A stretch of DNA of 64,000 nt from Amphiura filiformis (GCF_039555335.1 NC_092629.1:27490775-27554774), one strand, 5' to 3'; shown: positions 10,476-19,867, numbered from the stretch's first letter. A program made the numbers and translations. The notes: generated from the sequence alone by a model not told the origin.

Positions 10476-10596
10476 GTCGAGGGGCGTGGTTGCCAAGCCT
10501 ACTGACCACGGTGGCCGCCGTGGCGTTAAGAGGCACTGGCAGTATAATTGCCAAGCAATTAGACAATTCAAGCCAGATTTCAAACAAGGCCACTAA
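10476..10596 (+). pseudogene. frameshifted Gag C-terminus with degenerate CCHC knuckle
   Basis: In the +1 frame relative to gag, the reading GVVAKPTDHGGRRGVKRHWQ continues with YNCQAIRQFKPDFKQ to a stop at 10594-10596. Codons 10510-10551 keep the spacing C-x2-C-x4-H-x4-C with the His (10534) and last Cys (10549) intact. The first two Cys positions are GGT (Gly) and CGT (Arg), each one base from TGT. A GHWQYNC-like end is typical of retroelement Gag zinc knuckles that bind nucleic acid. I infer a frame break near 10430-10475 plus loss of two zinc ligands. Confidence 0.5.
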
Positions 10597-10613
10597 AGCT
10601 GATAAATGTGCAG

Positions 10614-11070
10614 GTAGGCACATATTTTATAAATTTGGTAGTTGTTTAATGTTTGGTGTGTTTGTGAATTAAAAAATCGAACGAGTGAAACGAGTGATAA
10701 TATAACAAAGAAATGCCCAATCGGTTTTGTCATAGTTGAACGCGTGAGTGACGATCGTTTTATAGGAATTTTTTGTTTCTTTATGGTGTATGATATGCAC
10801 GGGACCGTGTAAGCGGGTTTAAGCAGTTTGTGATCTATACGTCGTATGACTAGTTTTGTTGAATTATGTAACCGATCTATTAACCCGAGTTGGGAGTTTT
10901 TGTGTCATAGTTGGTTGTTAAATGATTGTTTTCTGGATGGAGAGAAATCAATGATTTTTATGTAATCCTAATATGGATGTGTTGCAATACAAGTTAACGA
11001 AAGTTGCTGAAAGTGTCGGTTGTTCCGGGCGTTTGTTATATATAATTTTATTTTTATACATTTTATATAG
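10614..11070 (+). other. gag-pol intergenic region; possible intron
   Basis: The segment lacks coding features. It is bounded by a splice-donor-like CAG|GTAGGC at 10611-10619 and an acceptor-like TTTTATATAG at 11061-11070. After joining, the downstream exon would enter a frame open to 11231 that overlaps the start of the RT frame. Splicing is a hypothesis only: the donor lies after the gag stop in the knuckle frame, and pyrimidine content before the acceptor is modest. Confidence 0.3.
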
Positions 11071-11127
11071 CTCCATCTTATGGGTCTATGACTTCAAATA
11101 CAGCAGGTATTTTTTCACGCGGACTTA

Positions 11128-12453
11128 GTGCAGGTCAGGAAGCGGGTCATTCAACTTCAGATATTTTTTCAGCCGGGCCAAACAGAGGATTGGTGTCAGT
11201 TACAACATGTTCTATCGGCTGGGGACACTGATTTTAGGTACGATTTTGATTTCTTTTTGAACAATTTTTACGAATACGAGCAAGGTAATGCTGAACCTAT
11301 AGTTCGAGGAAGAATGAAGGCGAACATCGCATTCTGGAAGGAGATTGGAGCGCCAGATGACATTCTCCGTGTTATTGAATTTGGTTATGTGATTCCGTTT
11401 TACAATACTCCTGAGCCAGCAGTTTTCAGGAACAATAAATCAGCTCGTGACAATTCTGATTTTGTTTCGGAAGCCGTTAATGATCTATTATCGAAGAATT
11501 TAGTTGCTGAATTATCTTTACCGCCTGACATTATAAACCCTCTTTCAGTTTCTATTCAAAGTTCAGGGAAGAAGAGACTAATTTTAGATCTTCGTTATAT
11601 CAATAATCACGTTTGGAAAACGAAAATTCATTTCGAAGACTGGTCTGATGCGTTACTATTCTTTAAGAAGAACAATTATATGTTTTCATTTGATTTGAAA
11701 TCTGGGTATCACCACATAGACATTTATCCAGATCAATGTAAATATCTCAGTTTTGCGTGGGATTTTGGGACAGGTTTAAGGTACTTTGAGTTTAGAGTTT
11801 TACCCTTCGGGTTAACTTCGGCACCTAGAGTCTTTACCAAAATAATTCGACCTTTGGTTAAGCATTGGAGAGACAAGGGATACTTTATTGTAGTGTATTT
11901 AGATGACGGTTGGTGCACTGCACCATCATATAGTGCTTGTGAATTGATTGCTAGTTCTGTTAAACAGGATCTTTTGAAAGCTGGATTGGTTCCTAATTCA
12001 GAGAAGTCCGTCTGGATGCCATCACAGAGGATTGATTGGCTGGGACTTACCTGGGATACAGAGAAAGGTTTGTTGAAAGTAATAGAAAGAAGAGTGAATA
12101 ACATCATCACATGTATTGATGGTCTTAAGGGTAAGCTACCTTATATTACAGCTCGCCAGTTAGCTGAGTTTGTAGGGAGAATTATATCTCTGATACCAGT
12201 ATGTGGACACGTTGCACAGCTAAGAACTAGATTTTCGATCATGACGATTTGTGATCATCAGACACACTGGGATAAGATATTTAAGGTTCCAGGGGATAGC
12301 CCTATTATTGAAGAATTGTTTTTCTGGAGAACGAACCTAAGAAATATGAATAACAGATATGTGTTTGAATATTCGTTACCACAGGTATTACTGTATTCAG
12401 ATGCCAGCCACAGTGGCTGCGGAGCATGGACAAGGGACAGGATGATAGTATAA
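11128..12453 (+). CDS. reverse transcriptase (DIRS/Ngaro type) with start of RNase H
   Basis: This frame is open from 11092; the listed start is a GTG and the first in-frame ATG is at 11314, so the true N-terminus is unclear. It copies element RNA into DNA. Visible motifs by residue from 11128: VRGRMKANIAFWKEIGAPDD (59-78), KRLILDLRYIN (149-159), the FSFDLKSGYHHIDI block with the first catalytic Asp (187-200), RVLPFGLTSAPRVFTKI (223-239), and VVYLDDGW with the YLDD catalytic box (255-262). A thumb/connection region follows. RNase H begins at LLYSDASHSGCGAW (421-434) with its first catalytic Asp at 425. The frame then hits a stop at 12451-12453, and the rest of RNase H continues in a different frame. 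Confidence 0.9.
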   Translation: MQVRKRVIQLQIFFQPGQTEDWCQLQHVLSAGDTDFRYDFDFFLNNFYEYEQGNAEPIVRGRMKANIAFWKEIGAPDDILRVIEFGYVIPFYNTPEPAVFRNNKSARDNSDFVSEAVNDLLSKNLVAELSLPPDIINPLSVSIQSSGKKRLILDLRYINNHVWKTKIHFEDWSDALLFFKKNNYMFSFDLKSGYHHIDIYPDQCKYLSFAWDFGTGLRYFEFRVLPFGLTSAPRVFTKIIRPLVKHWRDKGYFIVVYLDDGWCTAPSYSACELIASSVKQDLLKAGLVPNSEKSVWMPSQRIDWLGLTWDTEKGLLKVIERRVNNIITCIDGLKGKLPYITARQLAEFVGRIISLIPVCGHVAQLRTRFSIMTICDHQTHWDKIFKVPGDSPIIEELFFWRTNLRNMNNRYVFEYSLPQVLLYSDASHSGCGAWTRDRMIV

Positions 12454-12986
12454 TCATGTTTAATCAGAGTTGGTTGGAACAAGAAATCGGTAAGAGCTCC
12501 ACATGGAGGGAATTGAAAGGCGTGGATTTAGCGCTGAGAGCGTTTGTTCCTAGATTACAAGGCAAGTGTGTGACAGTTTTCTCTGATAATATGGGTGTTG
12601 CAGCTGTGATCAAGAAAGGAAGCATGAAATTGGATCTTCATACATTAAGTATTGATATAGCATCTTTTTGCAGAGAGGAGAATATAGATCTCCATGTTCA
12701 ATGGGTTCCGAGAGAAGAGAACACCCTAGCAGATTCTCTAAGCAGGGAGATAGAATTTGATGATTGGGGAGTTTCCCAGAGTTTCTTTAATTTTATGGAT
12801 TCTTTGTGGGGTCCCCATTCTGTTGACCGTTTTGCAGACAATCAGAATGCGAAGTTAAGATCGTTTAATTCAAAATTCTGGTGTCACAATACTAGCCAGG
12901 TAGACGCTTTTGCAATTTCATGGGCAGGGGAGAACAATTGGTTGGTCCCACCCATATCTCTTGTTGGTCAATGTGAAAGTTTGTAA
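12426..12986 (+). CDS. RNase H domain continuation (frameshifted)
   Basis: Overlaps the RT frame by 28 bases in another phase and supplies the missing part of RNase H, which degrades template RNA. STWRELKGVDLALRAF contains the second catalytic acid (Glu29), VTVFSDNMGVAAVIKKGS the third (Asp54) and EENTLADSLSR the fourth (Asp103). The DEDD set is therefore complete but split between two frames. After RNase H come the DIRS-type tail signatures NSKFWCHNTSQVDAFAISW and GENNWLVPPI. A second phase change near 12963-12970 sends the true product into the next fragment, and this frame ends at 12984-12986. Two indels that restore the original phase are the simplest explanation. Confidence 0.85.
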   Translation: MDKGQDDSIIMFNQSWLEQEIGKSSTWRELKGVDLALRAFVPRLQGKCVTVFSDNMGVAAVIKKGSMKLDLHTLSIDIASFCREENIDLHVQWVPREENTLADSLSREIEFDDWGVSQSFFNFMDSLWGPHSVDRFADNQNAKLRSFNSKFWCHNTSQVDAFAISWAGENNWLVPPISLVGQCESL

Positions 12987-13203
12987 AGCACAAGCATCGC
13001 TTGTTATTCCCCACTGGCCATCGGCACCGTTCTGGCCTGTCCTGTTCTCTAAGGATAGTGAGTTTGCCAAAATAGCTGTAAAAGTGATCAGGTTTTCTGA
13101 CCCCGCTTTTATATTTGTTCAAGGTAGAAATAAGAAATCTATATTTGGCTCAGCAGAATTCACTAGTGAAGTAATTTGTGTAAGATTGGACGGAAGAGTA
13201 TAA
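12967..13203 (+). pseudogene. C-terminal tail of RT/RNase H polyprotein, back in the RT frame
   Basis: The reading VNVKVCKAQASLVIPHWPSA continues PFWPVLF. It matches the DIRS/Ngaro post-RNase H pattern in which a tryptophan-rich A-(S/T)-LV-(I/V)-P-x-W-P-S-A-x-F-W-P-x-L motif follows the WLVPP box. It is in the same phase as the RT frame and ends at TAA 13201-13203. It has no start of its own and is the end of the same polyprotein. Confidence 0.7.
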
Positions 13204-13224
13204 TTCTGAAGTTTATGGGATATT

Positions 13225-13595
13225 ATGCTCACTGGAGCTAAGATAATTATATAGCTCATTGGAGCTTGGATATAGCTCACTGGAGCTAAGAATTAGCTCA
13301 CTGGAGCCTAAGAAATAGCTCACTGGAGCTAGATGTTATATAGCTCACGGGAGCTTTTATGCGAATATTTACGAGCGTTTTTGTTTTAATGTATAGCTCA
13401 CTGGAGCAGAAGTCAGATGTTTAATTCATCGGAATTTAAATTCACTGGAATGAGTAGGCCTGTTATATTACTCGCTGGAGCTTGTATGGCTCAAGATCAC
13501 GGGGCTTTTATGTATAAACGAGCGTTTTTGTTTAATGCATTATAGTTCACTGGAACTGATGTCAGATACCGGAATTAATATTCACTGGAATTTTG
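13225..13595 (+). repeat. array of short hairpins, mostly with ACTG loops, between RNase H and recombinase
   Basis: About a dozen units have the form stem-4-base loop-stem. AGCTC-ACTG-GAGCT occurs at 13274 and 13317; AGCTC-ATTG-GAGCT at 13253; AGCTC-ACGG-GAGCT at 13342. AGTTC-ACTG-GAACT is at 13544, AATTC-ATCG-GAATT at 13423, and ATTC-ACTG-GAAT at 13440 and 13580. One-sided or shorter versions are at 13227, 13295, 13395 and 13471. Stem changes are matched on both sides, and most loops are ACTG. Part of the array (13342-13470) is duplicated at 13482-13610. The segment is otherwise non-coding. Confidence 0.8.
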
Positions 13596-13681
13596 TAGGC
13601 ATAGGCCTAGTATAATAATATATGAATATATACAAGAAATAAATTTGGTAATGGATATACCAGTAATAAGATAAATATTGG

Positions 13682-14686
13682 ATGGATGGACGGATGTGTG
13701 TTTTCCTATTTTTTATTTTCAGAGAGAATGCATTCCGAAATACAATAGCTCACGTTATGGATGCTTCGAGGGCTGAGAGCACAGTCAAGAAGTATAAGCA
13801 TGCCATTGCAACTTGGGAAGTCTGGTGTAGACTGAATAGAGTTAACTCTAAAGAAGCTGTACACGAGGATATCGCAAGGTATTTTATTCATATGTTCAAC
13901 GACAATGCTCCTTATAGCAGGATAGAAACAGCATTTTTCGCAATTAAGTGGCATTTTAATTGTTGTCCAAAGACATGTATGAATAATCCATGTGAAACGC
14001 GTTTTTTACAGCTGTTAATGGATGGTCTGAAACGTTTGTTAGCAAAGCCAGCTGATAATAGAAAGGAGCCTATTACAGCAGACAATTTACGTTCTATTAT
14101 TGATAAGTTTAATCAAGATAATTTAAAGGATCTGAGATTGTGTACCATGATGCTTGTAGCATACGCAGGTTTTCTGCGGTATGATGAATTGTCGAATATT
14201 AAGGTTTGCGACATAGAGTTGTGTGATTCACATGTAAAAATCTTTATAGAAAAGAGTAAGACTGATCAACTCAGAGAGGGAGCATGGGTTATAATTGGTG
14301 CGACAGGTAAGAGTACATGCCCAGTTGCTATGCTTAGGAGATATATGGAGTGCGCAGGTTTTATCGATTTAGATATATCTCAATATCTATTCACATCAAT
14401 TACTATGCTCAAATCTCAAAACAAATATGTTGTACGTTCTAGAAAATTATCTTACTCAAGGTGTAGAGAGATACTCAAGGAGGCATTGGGAGAGATTGGT
14501 TTAGATGCTAGCAAGTTCGGAGTGCATAGTTTGCGTGCCGGGGGTGCATCGGCAGCTGCAGCCTTCGGAGTACCTGACAGGTTGTTTAAACGTCATGGAC
14601 GTTGGAAGTCCGATTCTTCTAAGGACAGGTACGTGAAGGAGACTATGTCCAACAAACTACTGGTATCTATGAATTTAGGTATATAA
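13682..14686 (+). CDS. tyrosine recombinase (YR) of the Ngaro-like element
   Basis: This 334-residue enzyme would integrate the circular DNA intermediate through a covalent 3'-phosphotyrosine, which explains the lack of a target duplication. The N-terminal half (about 25-150) is a helical core-binding domain (STVKKYKHAIATWEVWC). The catalytic domain shows Arg166 in YAGFLRYDEL, a Lys candidate at 191 or 193 in EKSKTDQ, His282 and Arg285 in VHSLRAGG, His305 in RHGRW and the nucleophile Tyr317 in DRYV. All expected residues are present and the frame is intact. The ATG at 13682 precedes a pyrimidine-rich stretch ending TTTTCAG at 13716-13722, so the first 13 or so residues may be non-native and the coding exon may begin at 13723 by splicing. 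Confidence 0.9.
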   Translation: MDGRMCVFLFFIFRENAFRNTIAHVMDASRAESTVKKYKHAIATWEVWCRLNRVNSKEAVHEDIARYFIHMFNDNAPYSRIETAFFAIKWHFNCCPKTCMNNPCETRFLQLLMDGLKRLLAKPADNRKEPITADNLRSIIDKFNQDNLKDLRLCTMMLVAYAGFLRYDELSNIKVCDIELCDSHVKIFIEKSKTDQLREGAWVIIGATGKSTCPVAMLRRYMECAGFIDLDISQYLFTSITMLKSQNKYVVRSRKLSYSRCREILKEALGEIGLDASKFGVHSLRAGGASAAAAFGVPDRLFKRHGRWKSDSSKDRYVKETMSNKLLVSMNLGI

Positions 14687-14885
14687 AATCCAGCTTAATG
14701 TTATAATATGACAGGAATAGTGTTTTGCCTATTATACTTCAGGATGTGAAAATAGTAGGCCTTTTGTTCAATTAATTTGTAAATATGAGATCCTGGTATG
14801 AGATCTAACGTAAAATGATGTATATTAAATATGAAAGTCTATATTATTGCTTCCTTTGCCCGTTCTTTAGTATTGACTAAGGGGA
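14687..14885 (+). other. 3' untranslated segment of the retrotransposon
   Basis: AT-rich stretch between the recombinase stop and B1. No motif beyond possible polyadenylation-like AT tracts. Confidence 0.5.
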
Positions 14886-15031
14886 AACTACTGAATTCGT
14901 CGTGCAGTCCGGTGTTCCCCAAAGGACCATAAGGTCGGTGTGTTATGTTGTATATATGTGCGCAAAAGGAGCGATGAGTTAAATAGAAAATCATTTATTT
15001 TCGGCTGAGCATGCGCGAAAGAGAAAATAAT
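14886..15031 (+). repeat. split direct repeat B1
   Basis: From AACTACTGAATTCGTCGTGC to GCGCGAAAGAGAAAATAAT; identical over 146 bases to B2 (offset 623). It abuts A2 directly, sharing a few bases (ATAAT), as expected for a junction derived from a circular intermediate. Confidence 0.93.
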
Positions 15032-15184
15032 GCTAATTTTCTATTGGTCGAAAGTTGTATTTTGCATATGCAAATGTATGGCGGGAAATTCTATTGTGAT
15101 CGGAGGGGTGGGAGTGGCAAGAATGGTAGGTAGCAGTCATTGACCGTTTGCACATCACAGACTTCAGTCGCTGGCTACGCTTTT
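15027..15184 (+). repeat. split direct repeat A2
   Basis: Copy of A1, one mismatch, carrying the same CCAAT, octamer, E2F and G-rich motifs (ATGCAAAT at 15068-15075). Any promoter activity in A1 would also be present here, pointing out of the element through the spacer and B2 into flanking DNA. Confidence 0.92.
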
Positions 15185-15508
15185 GAATTTATTTTTATCA
15201 TTACAAAAACTTATCACTGATAAAGTTTTGCGGAGTTATTATTTTCAGTTTCCGTGGAATTGGAGGATCAATCGCAACAAGAAAACTTCAGAATGAAGGA
15301 GCTGTATGCGTAGGATTTTTTGGAAAATGAAGACTTTGACTTTGAAGAATACTTCGCAACGCTTCCATACATGAAGTCAAGCGCGAAGAGGTGGGAGGTG
15401 GTGAGTGGAAAGGGCTTAACTTTGGAATAAGTAAGTATACCATCGGGTCATGTATGTGCTGGTGTTCACTGGAACCATGAGCATCATACCGCCCTCATCA
15501 AGCGAGCC
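15185..15508 (+). other. A2-B2 spacer of the retrotransposon
   Basis: A 324-bp unique segment. It holds short acidic reading frames (for example GAAGACTTTGACTTTGAAG at about 15330) but no recognisable domain. Confidence 0.6.
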
Positions 15509-15654
15509 AACTACTGAATTCGTCGTGCAGTCCGGTGTTCCCCAAAGGACCATAAGGTCGGTGTGTTATGTTGTATATATGTGCGCAAAAGGAGCGATGA
15601 GTTAAATAGAAAATCATTTATTTTCGGCTGAGCATGCGCGAAAGAGAAAATAAT
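15509..15654 (+). repeat. split direct repeat B2 (right end of element)
   Basis: Identical to B1; ends AGAGAAAATAAT at 15654, after which sequence diverges (ATGATTTTGAACC). This sets the right boundary. Confidence 0.92.
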
Positions 15655-16162
15655 ATGATTTTGAACCGACCTATATTTCAGTTGCTTAGCAACGGACGCC
15701 TCCGGTATCTGAGCAGGTTCCATGCACTTCGACGCTTCGTAAAATTTCAACTTGACATCAACTAATGAACGTGGAACACACTTGGAACCACCTAGTATAC
15801 GATACCAATGATTTTGCTTGTTTGTTGTTCATTGTTAGTCTATTTAACATCAAATTGTTTATCATAGATCTTGTCACAGAATGTTAATGGCCGATCACAA
15901 ACATAGGTCGAGTTACCATGGTTACACCTCAAAAGCTATGCACGAAACTTACTTTTTGAACAGGAAAACCTAGTATATTATTATTAAAAATGTATATTTT
16001 CTGTGGATGTACTTCTTGCAGGTATAACCCAATGAATGTAATCATGGTAATCATGGTAATGGTAGATTAACATTATTAAAATCAGACGCCCGGAGTAAAA
16101 AGATAATTATGTCACACTTCATGGGTCAGATCAAAACCGAAGAAAGTAACTGCTCTGCTAAC
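15655..16162. other. no recognisable feature
   Basis: Right flank of the retrotransposon; AT-rich with no repeat or reading frame of note. Confidence 0.4.
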
Positions 16163-17598
16163 ATTGGTATGATGCAGCTATCTACTACTGATATTGGCAT
16201 TGATGAAGTAGCCATCTACTACTGATATTGGTGTTGATGAAGTAGCCATCTGCTTCTGATATTGGCATTGATGAAGTAGCTATCTACTACTGATATTGAT
16301 ACTGATGAATTTGAAGAAGTGGTCATCTACTTTTGATATTGATGTTGATGAAGCAACCATCTACTACTGATATTGGTGTTGATGAAGTAGCCATATTGAT
16401 GTTGGTGAAGCAACTATTGATGAAATAGTTATCTACTGCTGATATTGGTTTTGATGAAGTAGTCATCTACTATTGATATTGGTGATGATGAAGTAGCTAT
16501 CTACTACTGATATTGGTATTGATTGATGAGGTAGCTATCTACTACTGATATTGGTGTTGAAGAAGTGGCCATCTACTATTGATATTGATGTTGATGAAGC
16601 AACTATCTATATACTACTGATATTGGTGTTGATGAAGTAGCTATATTGGTGTTGGTGAAGATGAGTTGGTTGATGAAATAGTTATCTACTGCTGATATTG
16701 GTGTTGATGAAGTAGTCATCTACTACTGATATTGGTGTTGATGACGCAGCTATATACTACTGATATTGGTGATGATGAAGTAGCTATCTACTACTGATAT
16801 TGGTATTGATTGATGAAGTAGTCATCTACTCCTGATATTGGTGTTGATGAAGCAGCTATCTACTACTGATATTGGTGCTAATGAAGTAGTCATCTACTTC
16901 TGATATTGGCATTGATGGAGCAGCTATCTACAACTGATATTGGTGTTGATGAAGTAACCATCTACTACTGATATTGGTGTTGATGAAGTAGCCATATTGG
17001 TATTGGTGAAGCAGCTATCTACTACTGATATTGGTGTTGATGAAGTAGCCGTCTACTACTGATATTGGTATTGATTGATGAAGCAGCTATCTACTACTGA
17101 TGTTGATGTTGATGAAGTAGCCATATTGGTGTTGATGAAGCAGCTATCTACTACTGATATTGGTGTTGATGAAGCAGCTATCTACTACTGATATTACTAT
17201 GAAGTATTCATCTACTTCTGATATTGGCATTGATGAAGCAGCTATCTACTATTGATACTGGTGTTGATGAGGTAGCTATCTACTGTTGATTTTGGTGTTA
17301 ATTAAGTTGCCATTTACTCCTGATATCGGTGTTGATGAAGTAGTAATCTACTACTGAAAGTGGTATTGATGAAGTAGTCACATACTACTGATATTGGTGT
17401 TGATGAAGTAGTCATGTACTGCTGATGTTGGTGTTGATGAAGTAGCTATCTACTGCTGATATTGGTATTGATGAAGTAGTCATCTACTACTGATATTGGT
17501 ATTGATGAAGTAGTCATATACTACTGATATTGGTGTTGATGAAGTAGTCATGTACTGCTGATATTGATGTTGACAAAATCCTCATCTATTATACTGAT
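16163..17598 (-). repeat. 34-bp satellite array, inverted and diverged
   Basis: Units such as ATCTACTACTGATATTGGTG followed by TTGATGAAGTAGTC are the reverse complement of the 1226-3418 unit. The array is older: variants GCTGATATTGG, GTTGGTGAAGCAAC and extra TGAT insertions are scattered and there is no long homogeneous core. At 17445-17461 the unit contains GCTATCTACTGCTGATA, exactly the core of the 41-bp satellite. Confidence 0.92.
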
Positions 17599-17633
<35 letters not shown>

Positions 17634-17658
17634 AATGATGATGCTGATGGTGATGATT

Positions 17659-17703
<45 letters not shown>

Positions 17704-17718
17704 GTGATGGTGATGGTG

Positions 17719-17784
<66 letters not shown>

Positions 17785-17850
17785 ATGATGACGACGAAGG
17801 CGACGATGATGACGAACATTGAGATGATGATTATGATGATAACGATAATG
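17599..17850 (+). repeat. (ATG)n microsatellite
   Basis: Nearly pure ATG/GAT trinucleotide for 250 bp with a few GTG, ATT and GCT interruptions. It starts exactly where the 34-bp satellite ends; the satellite unit itself contains GTTGATGAAG, a plausible seed. The poly-Met and poly-Ile open frames are artefacts. Confidence 0.95.
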
Positions 17851-18818
17851 TGAGGAATTAGTTCGCTAACTACAGATTTTATAAAGTTCTTTGCTAACTA
17901 TTGCTCTCGCAGTAGTACGAGTGTTAATTTGAGTGACTCTTGCCTTCTGGCTATTTGTCGCTGCCGTAGCCCTCGTGATAATATACACAAAATATATTCG
18001 ATCGAGTCAATGATGTTGAAATAATGTTGACACGGCCTGGTTTGAAACGATAAACAACATTCTTATTAATGACCTGGTTTCTCCTCGGGCCTATATTTCA
18101 ATTATAAATCTTACCATGACGTTGAGGAGGCAATTCGGCTGTTTTAAGAACGATTTGTACTCCCTTTATTTAATTTATAAGAGAAGTATTCAAAACCCTC
18201 CGTTCTAGATATTTTCGCAGATCCTAACATTATCCTTATCCACCATGTCCTTGAAGGTGGGGGACTGGAGACCTGTCCTTAAATGTATAAGAGCTTTATG
18301 AGAGAAGTAAAGAAGAAATTCAAAGCCCTCCATTCTAGATAAACTCAAGCAGATTGTGACCCCTGTCATTTGTCACTCCCAGTCCAAATTTGCCAGCAGT
18401 ACCCTGCCATGTTGGATATGCATCTGGTCCTACTTTTGCATTCCTGTGTATTTGGCTTTCTTTATTCAGAGAATAATTATTGTATACGTAGAAGCAATAA
18501 AAATTATTAGAACAACGTCTCTATTTTGTGACACGTTTCTAACGCAATAGGAGTGAGTTTTTTGTCTGGCACAGCCCACTCCGGAAGACGCTAGTAAATA
18601 CTCGGACATTGTTGGTCAAACATGTTATTTTAATAACATAAATATTGCATTAATATTGATAGCAAAAAACCTATGGGCAAATTTCAATAAGTGGCTGGGA
18701 CTATACAATGCATGGTGAGAAACTGAATGACGAACGCGACAGTTCTGGATTCGCGATTTATATAGATTGCTGTTGAATATCAGCATTAGTGGATCTACCT
18801 ATAGTATACGGCCAAATC
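17851..18818. other. no recognisable feature
   Basis: A short imperfect duplication (GAGAAGTATTCAAAACCCTC near 18181 and GAGAAGTAAAG...CAAAGCCCTC near 18302) is the only structure seen. Confidence 0.4.
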
Positions 18819-19003
18819 GGCGATTCTAGTTGAAATTCACACACCCCTATGGAAGACATGACCTTAATCTTCCACACAGGGAGGGTGAATTTCAATTGGA
18901 GCAACCTGAATTGGTGACTCCGTTTTGCAAATTTCACCCCCTGTGTGAGAGATTAAGGTCATGTCTTCCATAGGGGGTGTATGGATTTCATCTGGAATAG
19001 CCC
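18819..19003. mobile_element. M1 MITE, copy 4 (CTATGGAAGACAT subtype)
   Basis: Left end GGCGATTCTAGTTGAAATTC, right end TTCATCTGGAATAGCCC. Inner arms CCCCTATGGAAGACATGACC and GGTCATGTCTTCCATAGGGG are nearly perfect complements around a smaller CACACAGGGAGGGTG stem. Confidence 0.78.
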
Positions 19004-19198
19004 AATGCATGCGCGAAATAGGCTAGTCAAATTCGGCTTCAAAAGGTGGAATAGAAAAATTGCAACAGAATTGATTCTTTTGCTCTCAGTGCATTTTTAG
19101 CGAAATAGGCCAATTAAATTTAGCTTCAAAGGTAAAGGCAAAGGTAAATAAAATTGTAACATAACTGATGTTGTTCACAATACATTTCTACATGTTCC

Positions 19199-19867
19199 TT
19201 AAGGGATGGGGTATGAACGTTTGGACAGTATTTATTGTGTGACATTAGAGCACATCAGACGTATCGAATTGCATTTCTGAATACGAAGAATGTCCTTCTG
19301 ATATCAAATAATTTTGATTTTGTTTTGAAATTCACAGTGTAATACACATTTTATGGCAAATGATTAAAATTGATATTTTTGATATTTAACAGTACTCGAA
19401 AGTAAACTTTATAAATCTGATGATTTATACTTAAAGTGTATGTAGGTGGGATGAAAAGCCGACGATCAATTGAAAATTTTGACCTTTCGTATTGAAGATA
19501 TGAATTTTTTCCCCAAAACACCCCAAAAAAATTGGGTCTTTTTGGGAAAAAATCCATATCTTCAATATGAAAGGTCAAAATTTTCAATTGATCGTCATTT
19601 TTCCTCCCAGCTACATACACTTTAAGAATATATCATTAGATTTATAAAATTTACTTCGAGGACTGTTATATCAAAAATGTGAACAATATCAAATTTTTAT
19701 AATTTGTCATAAAATTTGTATTATATCGTGAATTTCAAAAATGAAAATTATTTGATATCAGAAAGACATTCTTCGTATTCAGAATGCAATTCGATATGTC
19801 TGATGTGCTCTCATGTCCCACAAAAATACTGTCGAAACGCTCAAAACGCTCATTCCAAATCCCTTAA
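19199..19867. mobile_element. 669-bp foldback element with TTAA ends
   Basis: Starts TTAAGGGATGGGGTATGAAC and ends GCTCATTCCAAATCCCTTAA. Complementarity runs inward through GAATACGAAGAATGTC, TTGATATCA and TCAATTGAAAATTTTGACC to the centre near 19540. TTAA at both ends followed by GGG fits the Kolobok pattern (TTAA duplication, purine-G termini), by established knowledge. No transposase, so non-autonomous. Confidence 0.82.

Larger units (their letters stand above)
9611..15654 (+). mobile_element. Ngaro/PAT-like tyrosine-recombinase retrotransposon (DIRS order), about 6.04 kb
   Basis: The layout is A1 (9611-9768), gag, RT plus RNase H, tyrosine recombinase, B1 (14886-15031), A2 (15027-15184), a 324-bp spacer, B2 (15509-15654). 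Split direct repeats A1...B1A2B2 are the signature of Ngaro and PAT elements, whereas DIRS1 uses inverted termini. I see no adenine methyltransferase domain between RNase H and recombinase, which favours Ngaro over DIRS1/PAT. Integration is by the recombinase, so no aspartic protease, integrase or target duplication is expected and none is seen. The repeats are almost identical, implying recent insertion, yet at least three frame breaks interrupt gag and RT/RNase H. Confidence 0.9.

Noticed and set aside
11733..12110. 125-codon minus-strand frame
   Set aside because: Shadow of the reverse transcriptase frame; no motif of its own.
12988..13681. Adenine methyltransferase domain as in DIRS1
   Set aside because: No catalytic motif in any frame between RNase H and recombinase; the space is taken by the RNase H tail and the hairpin array.
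17589..17853. Poly-Met and poly-Ile frames
   Set aside because: Translations of (ATG)n.
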